Origin: Saturnia japonica
Taxonomy: Eukaryota; Arthropoda; Insecta; Lepidoptera; Saturniidae
Length of the DNA: 64,000 nucleotides
Assembly: GCA_033032175.1 (NCBI GenBank)
Contig: CM065311.1
Span: 7,557,190 to 7,621,189 of the forward strand
Reading direction: 5' to 3'
The notes beneath the pieces were generated by a model. The model did not search any database and was not told the origin of the DNA. It was given only the letters and a program-made list of their open reading frames with translations. A program made the translations under genes and the position numbers. Positions 24,013-35,398 of this stretch are shown one piece after another (within the stretch, counting starts at the first letter, position 1; each line of letters opens with the position of its first letter).

Positions 24013-25261
24013 AAACACGGCTATTATTAAATTAATTAGTTATAACTCTGCCAATGTCGTTTTATAAATAGACGCGTTATACTCTCACTAAAAACAATTT
24101 TAAAACATTACAATTTTTGTTATCAGCATGTTGAAACAAAAGAGATAAGAAATCACAGCGTAAAGTGGAAACTCTGTTGTCAAAAAAGGATAAAAGTTTC
24201 ATCTCGCTTACACCGGTATCAAGTCGCAAGTGAACTGAGGGCAATTGTTTACCATTCATGATGGCAATTGGCATGTAAAGAGCGTCAATGCCGTATCTAC
24301 TTAAAAATATAATTGGTCTCTCTTAGTTTTTATAATCTCTGGTAAGCCTTGTCATCTATGATTCCATGTATAAGTGATGGTAAAAGTAAATAATACGGTA
24401 TAAACAAGTAACTTTTTATCAAAAAAGCAATAAAGGCACAGCATGTATCTGTTATAAATTACATATTTCATAACGCCGAAGTAAACAAGAAAGGACGACT
24501 GGTAAATGTAAGTTACCACACATATTTCATTCCCATAAAACTTTTGTAATATAAATGTCACATCTTTTGGAAAGTTTGGCTCGGCGTGGCGCGGCTTCAC
24601 TAAAAAATAGCAATTTTTTACTACTTGGTCAAGAAAAACAAGATTTCCTACGAACGTACAGCTAATTTTCCAGACGTTTGAATATCAAGTTACTTGTACA
24701 TAATATAAAACGTTGTAATCTTCCACTTCACAGCATTTTGTTTCAATTTTCATCTTATTTCACACGGCTGAGTAACTGTTTACAAGGCTTCGCCCTTAAT
24801 TCGGTTACTAAGAACAGCTACTAATAAAATTCGTACTATAGAAAAGTACTATATAAATTTTTTACTTATTTGGATCAACACAAATTTCTTCTGAAGGTAT
24901 TTAAAACTCCAATGAATCTCACAAATAAAAAAAGAACTTATATACGGGGTCATTGGTAATTCGCCGTATTCCCGTTTGCGTTAGGAGGGGTGATAGGGGT
25001 GACTATTTTCGATAATTTTAACCCCATATTCATTATGCAAAATTGAACCATTTTCGAGTTATCATGTTTATAAGCTTTTTTCAAAATAAGTCAAAAATGC
25101 AACATCAAAAATGTATTTATAAAAAAGTATCATTTTTTCATCTCATTTACAAAAACGATTAAACACTGGTTATTTATCAATATTAAAACAACAACTTATT
25201 GGTCCAAATTTAAAAATGCGAAACAATTTACAACAATTTTTTACGAAAAAGAAACCTAACT
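24013..25261. other. No recognised feature
   Basis: The minus-strand frame at 24352-24600 is open but without recognisable motif. The block at 24950-25060 (GGAGGGGTGATAGGGGTGAC) looks repeat-like but has no second copy in the window. Confidence 0.4.
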
Positions 25262-25478
25262 TCAAAGATTTTGAAGAGTTCCCTGGTGTATCTTCGAAGT
25301 GGAAGGTCCAATGCTAATGAAATTTAAAATTGGGACCACCATTGAGGTATTCCCTTTTAAATGAAAAATAATCATCCAAATCGGTTCATAAACAAAGAAG
25401 TTATGGCTGAACATCCATCAAAAAATGCACATTCGAATTAATAACCTCCGACTTTTTTTGAAGTCGGTTAAAAAATTG
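25262..25478 (-). mobile_element. ACCGACTT-type dispersed element (E2)
   Basis: On the minus strand it starts TAACCGACTTCAAAAAAAGT-CGGAGG, where CCGACTT/AAGTCGG forms a terminal hairpin. It shares AACCGATTTGGATGATTATT and GGACCTTCCACTTCGAAGAT with copies at 22594 and 46477. No coding potential. Confidence 0.65.
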
Positions 25479-25541
25479 GTGGGTAGTAGGATACGACGAT
25501 GTGTCAGACTACATCGTGCCCACCACCGTAGACCAGGATTA

Positions 25542-26198
25542 AGGTCTGGTCAAACAGCGGGCGGGATGGGACGGCGCGCCGTGCGCCGCGCCTTCGCCGC
25601 ATCGTCGTTCCCTTCCCGCCGTCTGTTTGACTATCACAATGATGTACAATCAATCCTCATAGAACTAGGTAAGGAAATTACTACTATTTAAAAATAATTG
25701 TCACAGCTGTGAAATATATTTTTATCACTGTTGTTTCACCTACGATAAATGAATTCCATATGTGCAACAAAAACATAATTATCTTTTTTTGTTATTGTTT
25801 GTTATAATTTGTTATTGAGTGAAATGAATTCATATAATCACGCTAAATATAGTAGGAGACCTAAAGAAAAGTCGTTGTTTTTGTTGCACATATGGAATTG
25901 AGTGAACACATACTCTATCATATGTAGCAGTTATTTTGGATTAAATAGCAGGTGTAAAATTATTTTTGTTTTCATATGAAAAATAGTAGTGATGCATTAT
26001 AATTTCCAAGCCTACATACAGTAAAACGTGTAGCGTGGCGTCCCGTCCCGCCGCGCTCAGGTTGTATTCACGCCGGGCGCGACGGCGCGCGACGGTACGC
26101 GACGGCTCTGTGTGACGTCTTCTATATTAACTAGTACATTACAACTCTCATGCCGCGCTAGCGTCCTGTCCCGTCCCGCCCTTTGTTTGACCAGACCT
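25542..26198. mobile_element. GC-rich PIF/Harbinger-like MITE with TTA target duplication
   Basis: 657 bp. The left end AGGTCTGGTCAAACA and the right complement match as inverted repeats, followed on both sides by GGGCGGGA-type GC-rich sequence (CGGCGCGCCGTGCGCCGCGC on the left, GGCGCGCGACGGTACGCGAC on the right). TTA flanks both ends (25539-25541, 26199-26201), the target choice of PIF/Harbinger. Inside, an inverted pair of AATTCCATATGTGCAACAAA words (about 25751-25773 and 25876-25900) makes a second, inner hairpin. The 88-codon frame across the left end is a GC-rich artefact. Confidence 0.7.
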
Positions 26199-26510
26199 TT
26201 AGCAGCCCTTTATTGGCATGCGTGTCGCGCTCCAGGATCAACCGGTGTTACATACCTAGTAAATTCAGAGGTCACGACCATCAAGCACTCTCTTTTGTTT
26301 GTCCCGTTTCGAGATCAGCCAGTGTATATCCAGAAGCCTAGAGGTTTGCAGGCATGCCGGCGACGACAGTCGATGGGTAGTCTCGGTGTCTTTCGATAAT
26401 CGCCATTTTTGCATTGTACTGTGTTTACCATCAGGAACTATGCCGTTCACAAATTCAAGCGAACAATAATGACAATAGGTAGTCCCTAATTGATTGTCAT
26501 TATTATCCAG

Positions 26511-26896
26511 CTAGCTGTGCTTACAACTTCGTCCGCGTGGAGTTTCGTAAACGATGACGGCGGCGAAGGAGAACGTGCACGTGGGGCGCCGCGCCGCGCC
26601 CACGCCCGCGCCCGTGTTTTAGTTTATTTTATTAATGTGGAACCCTAATTCTTTTATTAAAATAAAAGTAACTTAATTTACTTCTTATAACACCAGCTAT
26701 CTGCTACTGAAAGTCCTGTCAAAATCGGTCTAACACTTTCGGGGATTACCCGGTACAAACAAAAAAACAGACAAACAGAGAGAAAAAAAAAAATATTTTT
26801 CTTTGTTATAAATACTGCAATATACTTTCATATGGATTTAGTAAAAAGCTGTTATTTTTAGATTACAAGCAGATACCTCAATTTTATGTATAAAGA
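26511..26896 (-). mobile_element. Helitron family A, short copy (minus strand)
   Basis: The plus strand begins CTAGCTGTGCTTACAACTTC and ends CCTCAATTTTATGTATAAAG-A, i.e. TCTTTATACATAAAATTGAG at the minus 5' end. The middle is deleted, and the 3' part carries a very GC-rich insert (GGGGCGCCGCGCCGCGCCCA). Confidence 0.7.
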
Positions 26897-27546
26897 AGAT
26901 TTACAGTCTATCGCTCAATACTTATTTGTAAAGAATGATAAATAAATACTAAAAAATTCTTTGGTTTATTGTAAAATTTAATCCCACGGCGTTCGACAAG
27001 GTGTTCGAGCATGATGCCATGAAATATAATCGATCCGAGTTTTTAAGTTAATTGCATGTTTAAAAATGTGGCGTTATTAATTATTTAAATAATAATACAG
27101 TTTTTAAAGTTTTATTTGTAGGTATATCGAGGTTTTTAAATTCTTTATTACATTGTACATTAATAAGGACCAGAGTATTACTTCCATAACTATAATTATT
27201 ATTAAAAGTGATATAATTATGTTGCTTTTTAAAACCTTAAACTATTTTGTTTTACTTCGTAATTTAAAACAAGATACGTTTCAGCTTAGAAATATTTATT
27301 GTCTATTGAATTACCCAAAGATATTCATATTAGACAATTACATATATCGATTAGGTACAATTATAATTTTATTCCAGGTCAATATAGCTGCATTATAAAA
27401 TTGATATTTTGCTTTAGTTAGACAATGACGTGTTCAGTTTACTTTCGCCATCGTACAAGTTTCTCGAGTGATTGTTAAAGACATAACTACTCTGGTGTGG
27501 GTGAGTTCATTAATATTGTTTCTGTTCTTAGGCTCCAACGGAGCCT
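26897..27546. other. No recognised feature
   Basis: AT-rich. The open frame at 27153-27398 is compositional, with no motif. Confidence 0.4.
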
Positions 27547-27547
27547 T

Positions 27548-27605
27548 TGAACAATACACTACACGCTCGTTCCGATTTCCTATTTACACAGCAATTTCTG
27601 TGCGT
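27548..27605 (+). repeat. Direct repeat flanking the mariner remnant, left copy
   Basis: CCTTTGAACAATA, CGTTCCGATTTCC and CTATTTACACAGCA recur in the same order and orientation at about 28658-28722 on the other side of the mariner pseudogene. Possibly mariner termini or an older host repeat. Confidence 0.5.
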
Positions 27606-27659
27606 AGATTCAATTCTATCCAGTGTTTTCAGATACACTGTAATTACGGTAGATTTACT

Positions 27660-28165
27660 GTACTTTACGGGGAGTACGGTGGATATCGCAGACATTCCAA
27701 TTGTAGCTCATCTAACTTAGTGGTGGTGTGTTGTGCAGTGTGTGGTCTTGCGTTGTCGTGAAGCAGCAGTGGCCTAGAGCGATTGACCAATCTCGATTGT
27801 TTAGCAGCTAGTTCTTCCTTCATGGTTTGCAGTTGCAGACAATAGATATCTGCCGTAATCGTTTGGCCAGATTTTAGAGAGCTACAGTAAACGACACCGG
27901 CGCTAGTCCACCAAACCACTCACAAGTAACTTTTTCTGAGTCAATTTTCGTTTAGGACAGGATTTGGCTGGGTCTCCAGGGTTCAGTCATTGCGACGAGC
28001 GCTTCCGATTATCGTACAGTATCCACTTTTCATCACAAGTAATAATTCGATTTAAAATCCCTTAATTATTGTGTCGGTTGAGCAAAGTAACACAGCAGTC
28101 GACGCGTGTTTGCAAGTTCGATTCACTCAATTCATGAGGTACCCATTGTTCAAGTTCACTCTATT
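27660..28165 (-). pseudogene. Mariner transposase pseudogene (mori-like), minus strand
   Basis: Read down from about 28155: ELEQWVPHELSESNLQTRVD, CCVTLLNRHNN then a stop, GILNRI..CDEKWILYDNRK (first catalytic Asp in CDEKW), a TGA in place of Trp after RSSQ, KSCPKRKLTQKKLLVS, a frameshift, then VVWWTS-type text GVVYCSSLKSGQTITADIYC and LLLHDNARPHTAQH (second catalytic Asp), ending at YPPYSP followed by a stop. The N-terminal third and the last catalytic segment are missing. It is a different mariner subfamily from the one at 12532, the same type as 31083. Dead by two stops and at least one frameshift. Confidence 0.85.
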
Positions 28166-28657
28166 TAGTGAAATAGAGTACATTATTTAGCTGTGAATAA
28201 TGTATAGAGATCACATAATTTTCTTAAAAAAATCGATTTACTTAGCGGTCTAGTCTAACGTAACGCCGCGCGCCGCACTGGGAATATCTTCTGTCCACAT
28301 CTATGACAGAGATATATAGTTAGAAAAATTATCTGTGAACTGTACTGAACACGTACGTGAACTGTAAAGCAACCAAAGAAGTTGTTTAACTCCAATTACT
28401 GTATTGGTTTTAAATGGAGGATTTTATAATAATAAAGTTTAGACAAATTAATAGGTCGCTTTGATATTTCTCGATGCGATAACCATAATAATTAATCAGA
28501 CGTTAACTATTTGATTTTCATATCCATAAATATTAAAATAGATAATATAATTTGTATACTATCAAAATACCTGCTTTTATTTAGAAATCTGTAAATTTTG
28601 GATAGCCAACACTATACCTAATTAAAATTTTTCAACCTGGAAACACTGGTTGAATCC

Positions 28658-28722
28658 TTTGAACAATAAGTACTCGTATACTACAAGCTTGTTCCAATTC
28701 CCTATTTACACAGCAGTTAATC
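28658..28722 (+). repeat. Direct repeat flanking the mariner remnant, right copy
   Basis: CCTTTGAACAATA, TTGTTCCAATTCCC and TATTTACACAGCAG match 27548-27605. Confidence 0.5.
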
Positions 28723-31082
28723 AAAACCGCTATCAATTCTTAATATAAGGCAATCAGATTGTGTAATTCGGGTTCGCTTGATAGTTTTCGTAAGGATAAT
28801 TTACTCCATTAATTTAAATTTTTGTGATAGTGTATGGTCCTTATCTTTTTATTCCAGTTAGCGTCGTTTTCCAAGATACGGGTGCGGATCTTTTTGATTA
28901 CATACTTCAATGAACTTTCAAGTGAGGGGTAATTTATGCAAACGGTAAGAATTAAGTAGATAATATTTTTATAGAACAGTCCATTTTAAAAACGTTTCTG
29001 TCCATTTTTCTAAAATACTTGTAATATATATTAACAAACCTGCATCTGCTTCTACTGATCTTGACGTGATAATCAAATAGAAATAAGTTGTAAATATAAC
29101 AAAAAGAGAATACTTAAAATAAATTAATATTTGAAGTTGGTAAAGTTTTAGAAAATAAAAATAAATAAAATGATAAAAATTATACAATACTAGCGGCAGA
29201 TGTATTTTAACACATTAAACAAATAAATAAATATGTGATCTCTAATAATATCCATTAATACATTTATTATAATTTCCCATTTCTGATTACAATAAAAGGG
29301 TTCGTCGTGCCTTTTTGGTTGTCAATAAATTTCTGTAAGTAATGGTAGTAATGGTAGTACGTACCTACTTAATATGCGGCAGGTGCTTTGCGCTACATTC
29401 TTAATCGCTTGAAAAACTGGCTCCAAAGCTAACTCCCGTGGAGACCGGTGGAGTAGCTATCGAGATTAGACTTATTGATTTAAAATAATTTAAAATATTC
29501 CACAGATAACGACCCTGAGAATTACACGAACAAGGAGCAGGCATGTCAACGTAACATAAAAATTAACAGAGTCAGTTCTTACTTGTTTTTATTTTATTAT
29601 TCTGTTTAATTAGTATTTTTTAAAGTTACACAGACAACAGGAATAACTGAGGATATATATAATCTCTCAATTAAACCATGGACTATGACGTGATGAACTG
29701 TAATGTCATTATGCTAATACAGCTGATGCTGCATGGATGTCCTCTAGGACATACAGGCGTGATTAGCGTAGCTCATGTGAACTGACAATTTACTAAAGAT
29801 GTTACGGTTATGAGATTACAGATGTCGGTTTCGTAGGTATATAAAATTATTTAACATGAAATTATTTGACATTTCCGATAGTTTCGGATAATTTCAGTAA
29901 TGTACATTTTGCAATGAAATGTATTTAGAAGGAATATTGATATTAATTGAATATTTATAGGTGAAAAATATTAACTTTATTTTAGATAATTATCATTTAC
30001 ATTTTAAGTCATTTCGGATTCATTATTTCGGATATCAGATAGATTTTCGATTATGGTTACGGAGTTCCATTACACCCGTGCAAGTAGACTTGATAACTGC
30101 TTATAATGAGCTTTGTTATTATTAATTTATTCATTATCTTATATAACTATAAACTGATTGCTATCATTACAAATTACAGAGAAAAAAAACGAAAATTAAT
30201 TAATATTATAATTAGCTTGAACTGCAATCCAAAACATAAAATGCAGTGTGTTTTAATGCATTATAAAAGTACATAAGTAAATGTACACATTCACATCGCA
30301 CCTGCAAATTAAATTGTTAGTGAAAGTAATTTTTTCGCCCATGTCGTGTCCAATGTCCATAATTCATGTCGCCTGAGGACATTGTCACAGTTACGCCGCG
30401 CGCTGTGCCAGTGCGGTACCTACTAGCTTTATGACAGGTTCGTATTCAGTAAGCCCAAGGGATTCATACCTTTTTTCATTTTTACAGAGAGATAAAGGAA
30501 CAAGAAATATAAGTTATGGAATATTGTATCGTAAAAAACGGATAATTCGACAGAAGACAAGTCGAAGTTGCTACAAATTTTTGTTAGGAGAAGGCATTTG
30601 GTATAAATAACAACTGTAGAAAGATATCGGAACTTTAAGGAATACTTATATTTCGTTACATTTTCTTCAATGCATGTCTCTATAAATTCTGCGTGCATAG
30701 TTGAAGCAAAATACAACATTTTAATTTGCTTTGATATTGTAACGTATATTGTACATACTATTATATATATTACTATATAATACTATTTTGATTGGAAATA
30801 AATAATAATACAAGCTTCTGACATGGACTTCAGAATTGGGTCCAGAGAGAAATGAAAAATATCTTATTCACTGGGATAAAAAGTATCTTATATTAGGTCC
30901 TTACATATGAAATTGACGTTTTGTTAAACTGGCCATTTTGATTCTCAAATATCTGGCGTTTGGTTAGGAGTTCCAAATTGAAATTTATTTCAAATTTAGG
31001 TTTGTATATTTGTGTTTCGGATTTAGTTATTCATTTGTTTTTGCACCATTTGATTTTTCTATGACATCGTTCTTTTCCCAAA
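28723..31082. other. No recognised feature
   Basis: AT-rich. ORFs at 28969-29187 and 30429-30719 (minus) carry no motif. A GC-rich word (TTACGCCGCGCGCTGTGCCA) at 30393 resembles AACGCCGCGCGCCGCACTGG at 28262 but I cannot define an element from it. Confidence 0.4.
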
Positions 31083-31770
31083 ATGGAATACTTAAAATAA
31101 CAAGTTATTTACGAATATAAGTTCCAACGTGGCATCAGCGTTGCAGAAAAAGTTCGAAGGATTAATGATGTGTATGTGGAAGCTACTGTAAAAGAAAGCA
31201 CGGTACGTTTTTGGTTACGTTTTCGTTCTGGTAATTTTGACCTACGAAACAAACCCCGTGGACGGCCGGAGATCTTAGTTGATAATGAAGAAGTAAATGT
31301 GATCGTGGAAGCGGATCCAACGCAAACCGCGTCAGATTTAGCAGGAGGCTTCGATGCAAATGATAAAATAATTTTAATTCAATTGAAACAAATTGGAAAA
31401 GCGAAAACCTCGACAATGGTTACTGCATGAATTGACTAAAACACACCAACAAACACGCATTGAGTGCTGCGTTACATTACTCAACCGTCACAATAACGAG
31501 AGAATTTTGAATCGTATTCTTATTTCTGACGAAAAATGGATCATCATCATCATCATCATTTCAGCCGCAGGACGTCCACTGCTGAACATAGGCCTCCCCC
31601 ATAGATCTTCAGAGCGACCGGATCTTGTGCGGCCTGCACCCAACGGCTCCCAGCGACCTTTTTTAGGTACGTTTTTCCTTTTTTTTCTTTCTTTCTTTCG
31701 AAAAATGGATACTATACGACAATCGAAAACGCTCATCAGTGGTTGAAGCTAGGAGCTAGCTAGGCTTCAC
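31083..31770 (+). pseudogene. Mariner transposase pseudogene (mori-like), split by an RTE fragment
   Basis: ATG at 31083, then MEYLK-stop, YKFQRGISVAEKVRRIND, STVRFWLRFRSGNFDLRNK, PRGRP (helix-turn-helix linker), VEADPTQTASDLAGGFDAND, a frameshift near 31400, WLLHELTKTHQQTRIECCVT, LLNRHNNERILNRI and SDEKWI (first catalytic Asp). The coding text stops at 31541, where an RTE tail is inserted, and resumes at 31711 as LYDNRKRSS. The remaining C-terminal half is lost after about 31770. Same subfamily as 27660-28165. Confidence 0.87.
31542..31698 (-). mobile_element. RTE-clade LINE 3' fragment inside the mariner
   Basis: A TCATCATCATCATCATC tract followed by GGACGTCCACTGCTGAACAT-AGGCC, near-identical to the 3' end of the longer RTE copy at 54123. 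It is 5'-truncated after about 31672 and followed by a pyrimidine-rich filler. Bounded by CGAAAAATGGAT at 31530-31541 and again at 31699-31710, a perfect 12-bp target duplication that falls within the mariner DEKW codons. Confidence 0.88.
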
Positions 31771-32169
31771 CGGTATAAATATATTATAACTTCAGCTTTT
31801 TCTTTAAAAAAAACTGTTAACATTATTTGTCGATACTCATACTCTGTGCTTGTGATCCAACTGCAGGGTGTATACCATTGTTGCTAAGTAGTAATATTTT
31901 TCGTAATTTTTAACCCTCTCGTGTAGCATGTAAGTAATTTTTGTAATTAACGCGATTTTCGTAACTTCTGAGGATATTAACATTTTATTTTTAAACCATT
32001 TTTGATACCTTTTCAAAAAAATCGGCTCACAGGCGACGAAGTTAGTACAGAATCTCCTAAAAATTTAGAAGTAGTCAATACTGGTGAATATGTCTGAACA
32101 AGGGTTTCTACAGATTTTATAAAACAAAAACTAATATAAAACTTTGAGTGGAAAAATGTAACTTTTGAT
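31771..32169. other. No recognised feature
   Basis: AT-rich spacer between mariner remnant and Helitron 5' end; nothing seen. Confidence 0.4.
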
Positions 32170-32301
32170 TCAAGTGCCCTGAATAAATATTTTTTGGAAA
32201 AAAAAATTCGAATCGGACTGGTGGTTTCAAACATTAGCGTGTTTAAACAAATAAACAAACAAAAAACTTTTTCACTTTATTATATTAAGTATTAGTATAG
32301 A
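32170..32301 (-). mobile_element. Helitron 5' end, family B-like (minus strand)
   Basis: Minus strand starts TCTATACTAATACTTAATAT then AATAAAGTG-AAAAAGTTTTT and AAACACGCTAATG, close to the start of the copy at 38990. The 3' end is not found. Confidence 0.6.
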
Positions 32302-33538
32302 TTACACATATTAGTAGGTTTAACACGATATTCTAAATACATACCAGTACGGTGCTAATTTTAAAATCCGAAATTAACCAAATCACACCACTATCCCTAT
32401 AACATGAACGATTAAATATTAAATACTGAGGTAGATAGGCTGAATATAAATTATTGAGAGCTCCGGGACCATCGTACATTCATTAGCCAAATTATTTGCT
32501 AATTTGTACGGAACACGACCGCTGTTATTCAGCAAGAGGCACTGCACCGGAGGCCCTAATCTACTTCATTACATGGTCTTTAGTGATAATTAACATGAGC
32601 ACTGGAACAATTTCGCATAATTTCTATTAAACTTCACGTAGTATTGTTATTATTTTATTTTACAAAAATAATAAATAACCTGTAGAATGTACCTGATTAA
32701 TAATTAATTGTGGAGTGATTTCTGATTTTATTTTATTTCGATTTCCATAAATCTGAAACAATTATTTATTAAACAGCATTTTAAATACAGTCATTATACA
32801 CAATATAACATATTTATATGTAATTTAATGTGTATTAATTTTAATTGGCACTTTAAAATTATATTCCAAAGTTTTAAATTCTCTACAATTAATTTGCTGT
32901 GGAATTCGTACAAAATAAAGAAATAAATGTACTAGTATATATTTAAAGTTGAATTAACTGATTGTGCACGTTGTAAAAGCTTGCGTCTCTTTATTACTCA
33001 ATCATTCAAAACCACTAAACCCATTGACGCTTCTAAGCAATAGTAATAATATAATCTTTTATTAACTGGGGAAGCTTTTATACAATTTTAACCCTTTCAT
33101 AATTGTGAGTCTACAACAGTAAGTACAAAATGTAGTTCGTCTAGCATAGTAATGACTCTCGTAGTTCTGCTTTGGGGATTTAGGCAGAATACGTAATCTA
33201 AGTTGTAAGTATGAATACTAAAAAGATGTGTTGAGTTTTATATAAACGCTTGGAATATAAACGATTGACGTATTAATAACCTTGCCTGAAATCCACGGTG
33301 TTAGATAACATAGACATATTATGAACAATAGTTTAGATATCATATACCTATAAGTTTAAATACAAGTTAGCAAGTTTTTAGGTTGATACTTCCGCGTCTG
33401 AGACAACATGATTATAAAATATGGGATTTTGCGGAATGATCTGATTCTAAAAGATTGTGCTATCGTAAATTAAACTTAATTTAAGATACATGGGTGGATG
33501 CAAGATGCAAGACATAAATGGATGGTCTTTATTTAATA
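32302..33538. other. No recognised feature
   Basis: AT-rich; no gene or repeat identified. Confidence 0.4.
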
Positions 33539-34047
33539 CTAGCTGTGCCCGTGGTTTCGCTCACGTAGACTACAGAATGCCCGCGCGAATTTTGCTCCCC
33601 CGCCCCCGTTAATTAAAAGACAAAAATGCTTGTTATGGGTGTTTCTTCAAAGATAAATGTATACTATCCCGGACTTTTTGTAGGTCTTTTTAATGTCTAT
33701 GGTTATGTAGTACAATAATTTGCTATATCTCTTATGGTTTACTCAGCATAAGCCATTTAAGCGCCCGAATTAATTTACCATGACCAGTTTTTTTTGTTCG
33801 GAGCCCTAATCCTTTTTCTAAAAATAAAAGTAGCTTAAGTTACTTCCTATATCATCAGCTATCTATCAGTGAAAGTCCCGTCAAAATTGGTCCAACCGTT
33901 TCGGATATTACCCGGAACAAACAGATAGACAGACAGATAAAATCTTTAAAAATGGGCATTTTGTTATAGGTATCGTATATACTTTCATATGCATTTAGTA
34001 AAAAAACTGTTATTTTGACATTACAAACAGATACTTCAATTTTATTA
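33539..34047 (-). mobile_element. Helitron family A, near full-length (minus strand)
   Basis: The plus strand begins CTAGCTGTGCCCGTGGTTTC-GCTCACG, the complement of the family-A 3' end, and ends in the complement of AATAAAATTGAAGTATCTGT. The internal blocks are all present and in order. The extreme 5' TC is not clear because it runs into the next element. Confidence 0.78.
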
Positions 34048-34081
34048 CTTGTATATACATATTTCAATTTTATGTATACGA

Positions 34082-34826
34082 ACAACATGATAGAGGTTTG
34101 CCGTTGTGCGCGCATGACTCAAAAACTACTGGACAGATTTTGATCAATGTTTTTTGTTGTACTCCTTAGATACTTGGTCCTTGTTGGAAATGTACATTAG
34201 CTCGAATCGTGAAATGGCGAGATCGCGGGAAGACCTGTGATGGGCGGGCTAATGGCAGGTGCTATCATTCTGCGCAGACGCTGCGCCGCCCCGCCCCACT
34301 AGATTTGCTGGCACGTAGTCCAGACTACTTCGTGCTTTGGCCGTGAACTCGCGTTTGTTTGTTTTATGCGCGCTACGTCATTCCGGACGTTCGGCTAGCG
34401 CTGAGATATATGTGATTTACGGGTGTTAAGGTTTTGCATTGTATAACTTTGAGTTGGTGTACCAGGAGGTTTTGATGAACTGATTGCTTGAGTGATAGTG
34501 TCCTGGGACTTGAGGCTGCCACACACACATACACACAGTTCACTCCACAAACACAAATACTTCACAATCTGCAGTCCAGATCGACGGGGCAAGGTCAAAG
34601 TCACCGCCCGCTCCTGACGAGGTGAGTCTCTTTTGTTTGTTATTAGAATAATTATTGTGTATCGCAACAATAACTTCGAGAGGGATTGATTCGCGATTGA
34701 TTGAATTAAGGGCCCAGCACATATATCGCGAACCTTCTCGAACAGTCCTCATCTATTAAATTATAATGATATCTTTATATATAATAATTCTGTAGTCAAC
34801 GCTTGTGGAGCCGCAGGCACAGCTAG
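34082..34826 (+). mobile_element. Helitron family F with GC-rich cargo
   Basis: Starts near GAGGTTTGCCGTTGTGCGCG (shared with the element at 48771) and ends GTGGAGCCGCAGGCACAG-CTAG at 34826, followed by T. Between about 34200 and 34770 the sequence is much more GC-balanced than the surroundings and matches nothing else in the window. It includes a CACACACACA tract at 34522 and overlapping minus-strand frames of 70 and 91 codons. The cargo may be captured host or retroelement sequence. Confidence 0.6.
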
Positions 34827-35121
34827 TAAGTTATAAAAAAGCGTAAGTTTAATAATATTATATTGGAAAGTATAACTGAGTCAAATAAGAAAAGCGTTTT
34901 ATAGAGAGTGAAGAATTACTTTATTACATCTGAGAAAGTAGAAGTCAGAATGTGATCGAAAAAAGAGGAAGACCAGTCAAAAATGTTTGTATTTTGTTTG
35001 GCATGTTTGGCATCTCGTTCCAAAAAACTGTAGTCGATTTTGTATTAAAAATATCTAAATGATTTATAAAAAATAATAGTTAAAAAAAAAACAAAAAACT
35101 CGCTTTTATAGAAAGTCCAAC
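34827..35121. other. Short spacer
   Basis: AT-rich, no feature seen. Confidence 0.4.
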
Positions 35122-35398
35122 TAAAAAATAGAAAATAAATTTTAATAAATTTGAATTAAGAACAGGGTAAAAACTTTAAAGAAAAAATAAATGTATTTTA
35201 TTGTAAACAAAATCATGGGGTGCATGGTGTCAATAATTATAAATATTTTATTGACAGGTATGAGTAGAAGGATTATCATTTTGATGTCATCTTAAAAAGC
35301 ACCCCACGCTCTTTTAAAATAAAATACACTTTTTTTTCTTAATTTTTTTTCCATTATCCTTAATTTAAATTTATTAAAATTTATTTTCTATTTTTTAA
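35122..35398. repeat. Long imperfect inverted repeat (hairpin), about 100-bp arms
   Basis: The left arm 35122-35223 and right arm 35299-35398 are complementary along most of their length (AAAAAATAGAAAATAAATTT, GTATTTTATT, and GGGGTGC next to the loop), with a loop of about 75 bases. It could be a foldback MITE or the template of a hairpin RNA. Gaps in the pairing lie mid-arm. Confidence 0.75.

Noticed and set aside
25425..25691. 88-codon Arg/Ala-rich frame
   Set aside because: It runs across the GC-rich terminus of a MITE; the composition explains the open frame.
28262..30420. Two similar GC-rich words as ends of one element
   Set aside because: They lie in the same orientation with no shared flanks or matching interior; too short to define an element.
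34395..34752. Minus-strand frames of 91 and 70 codons as a host gene
   Set aside because: They overlap in different frames, sit wholly inside a Helitron and show no domain; kept only as a cargo observation.
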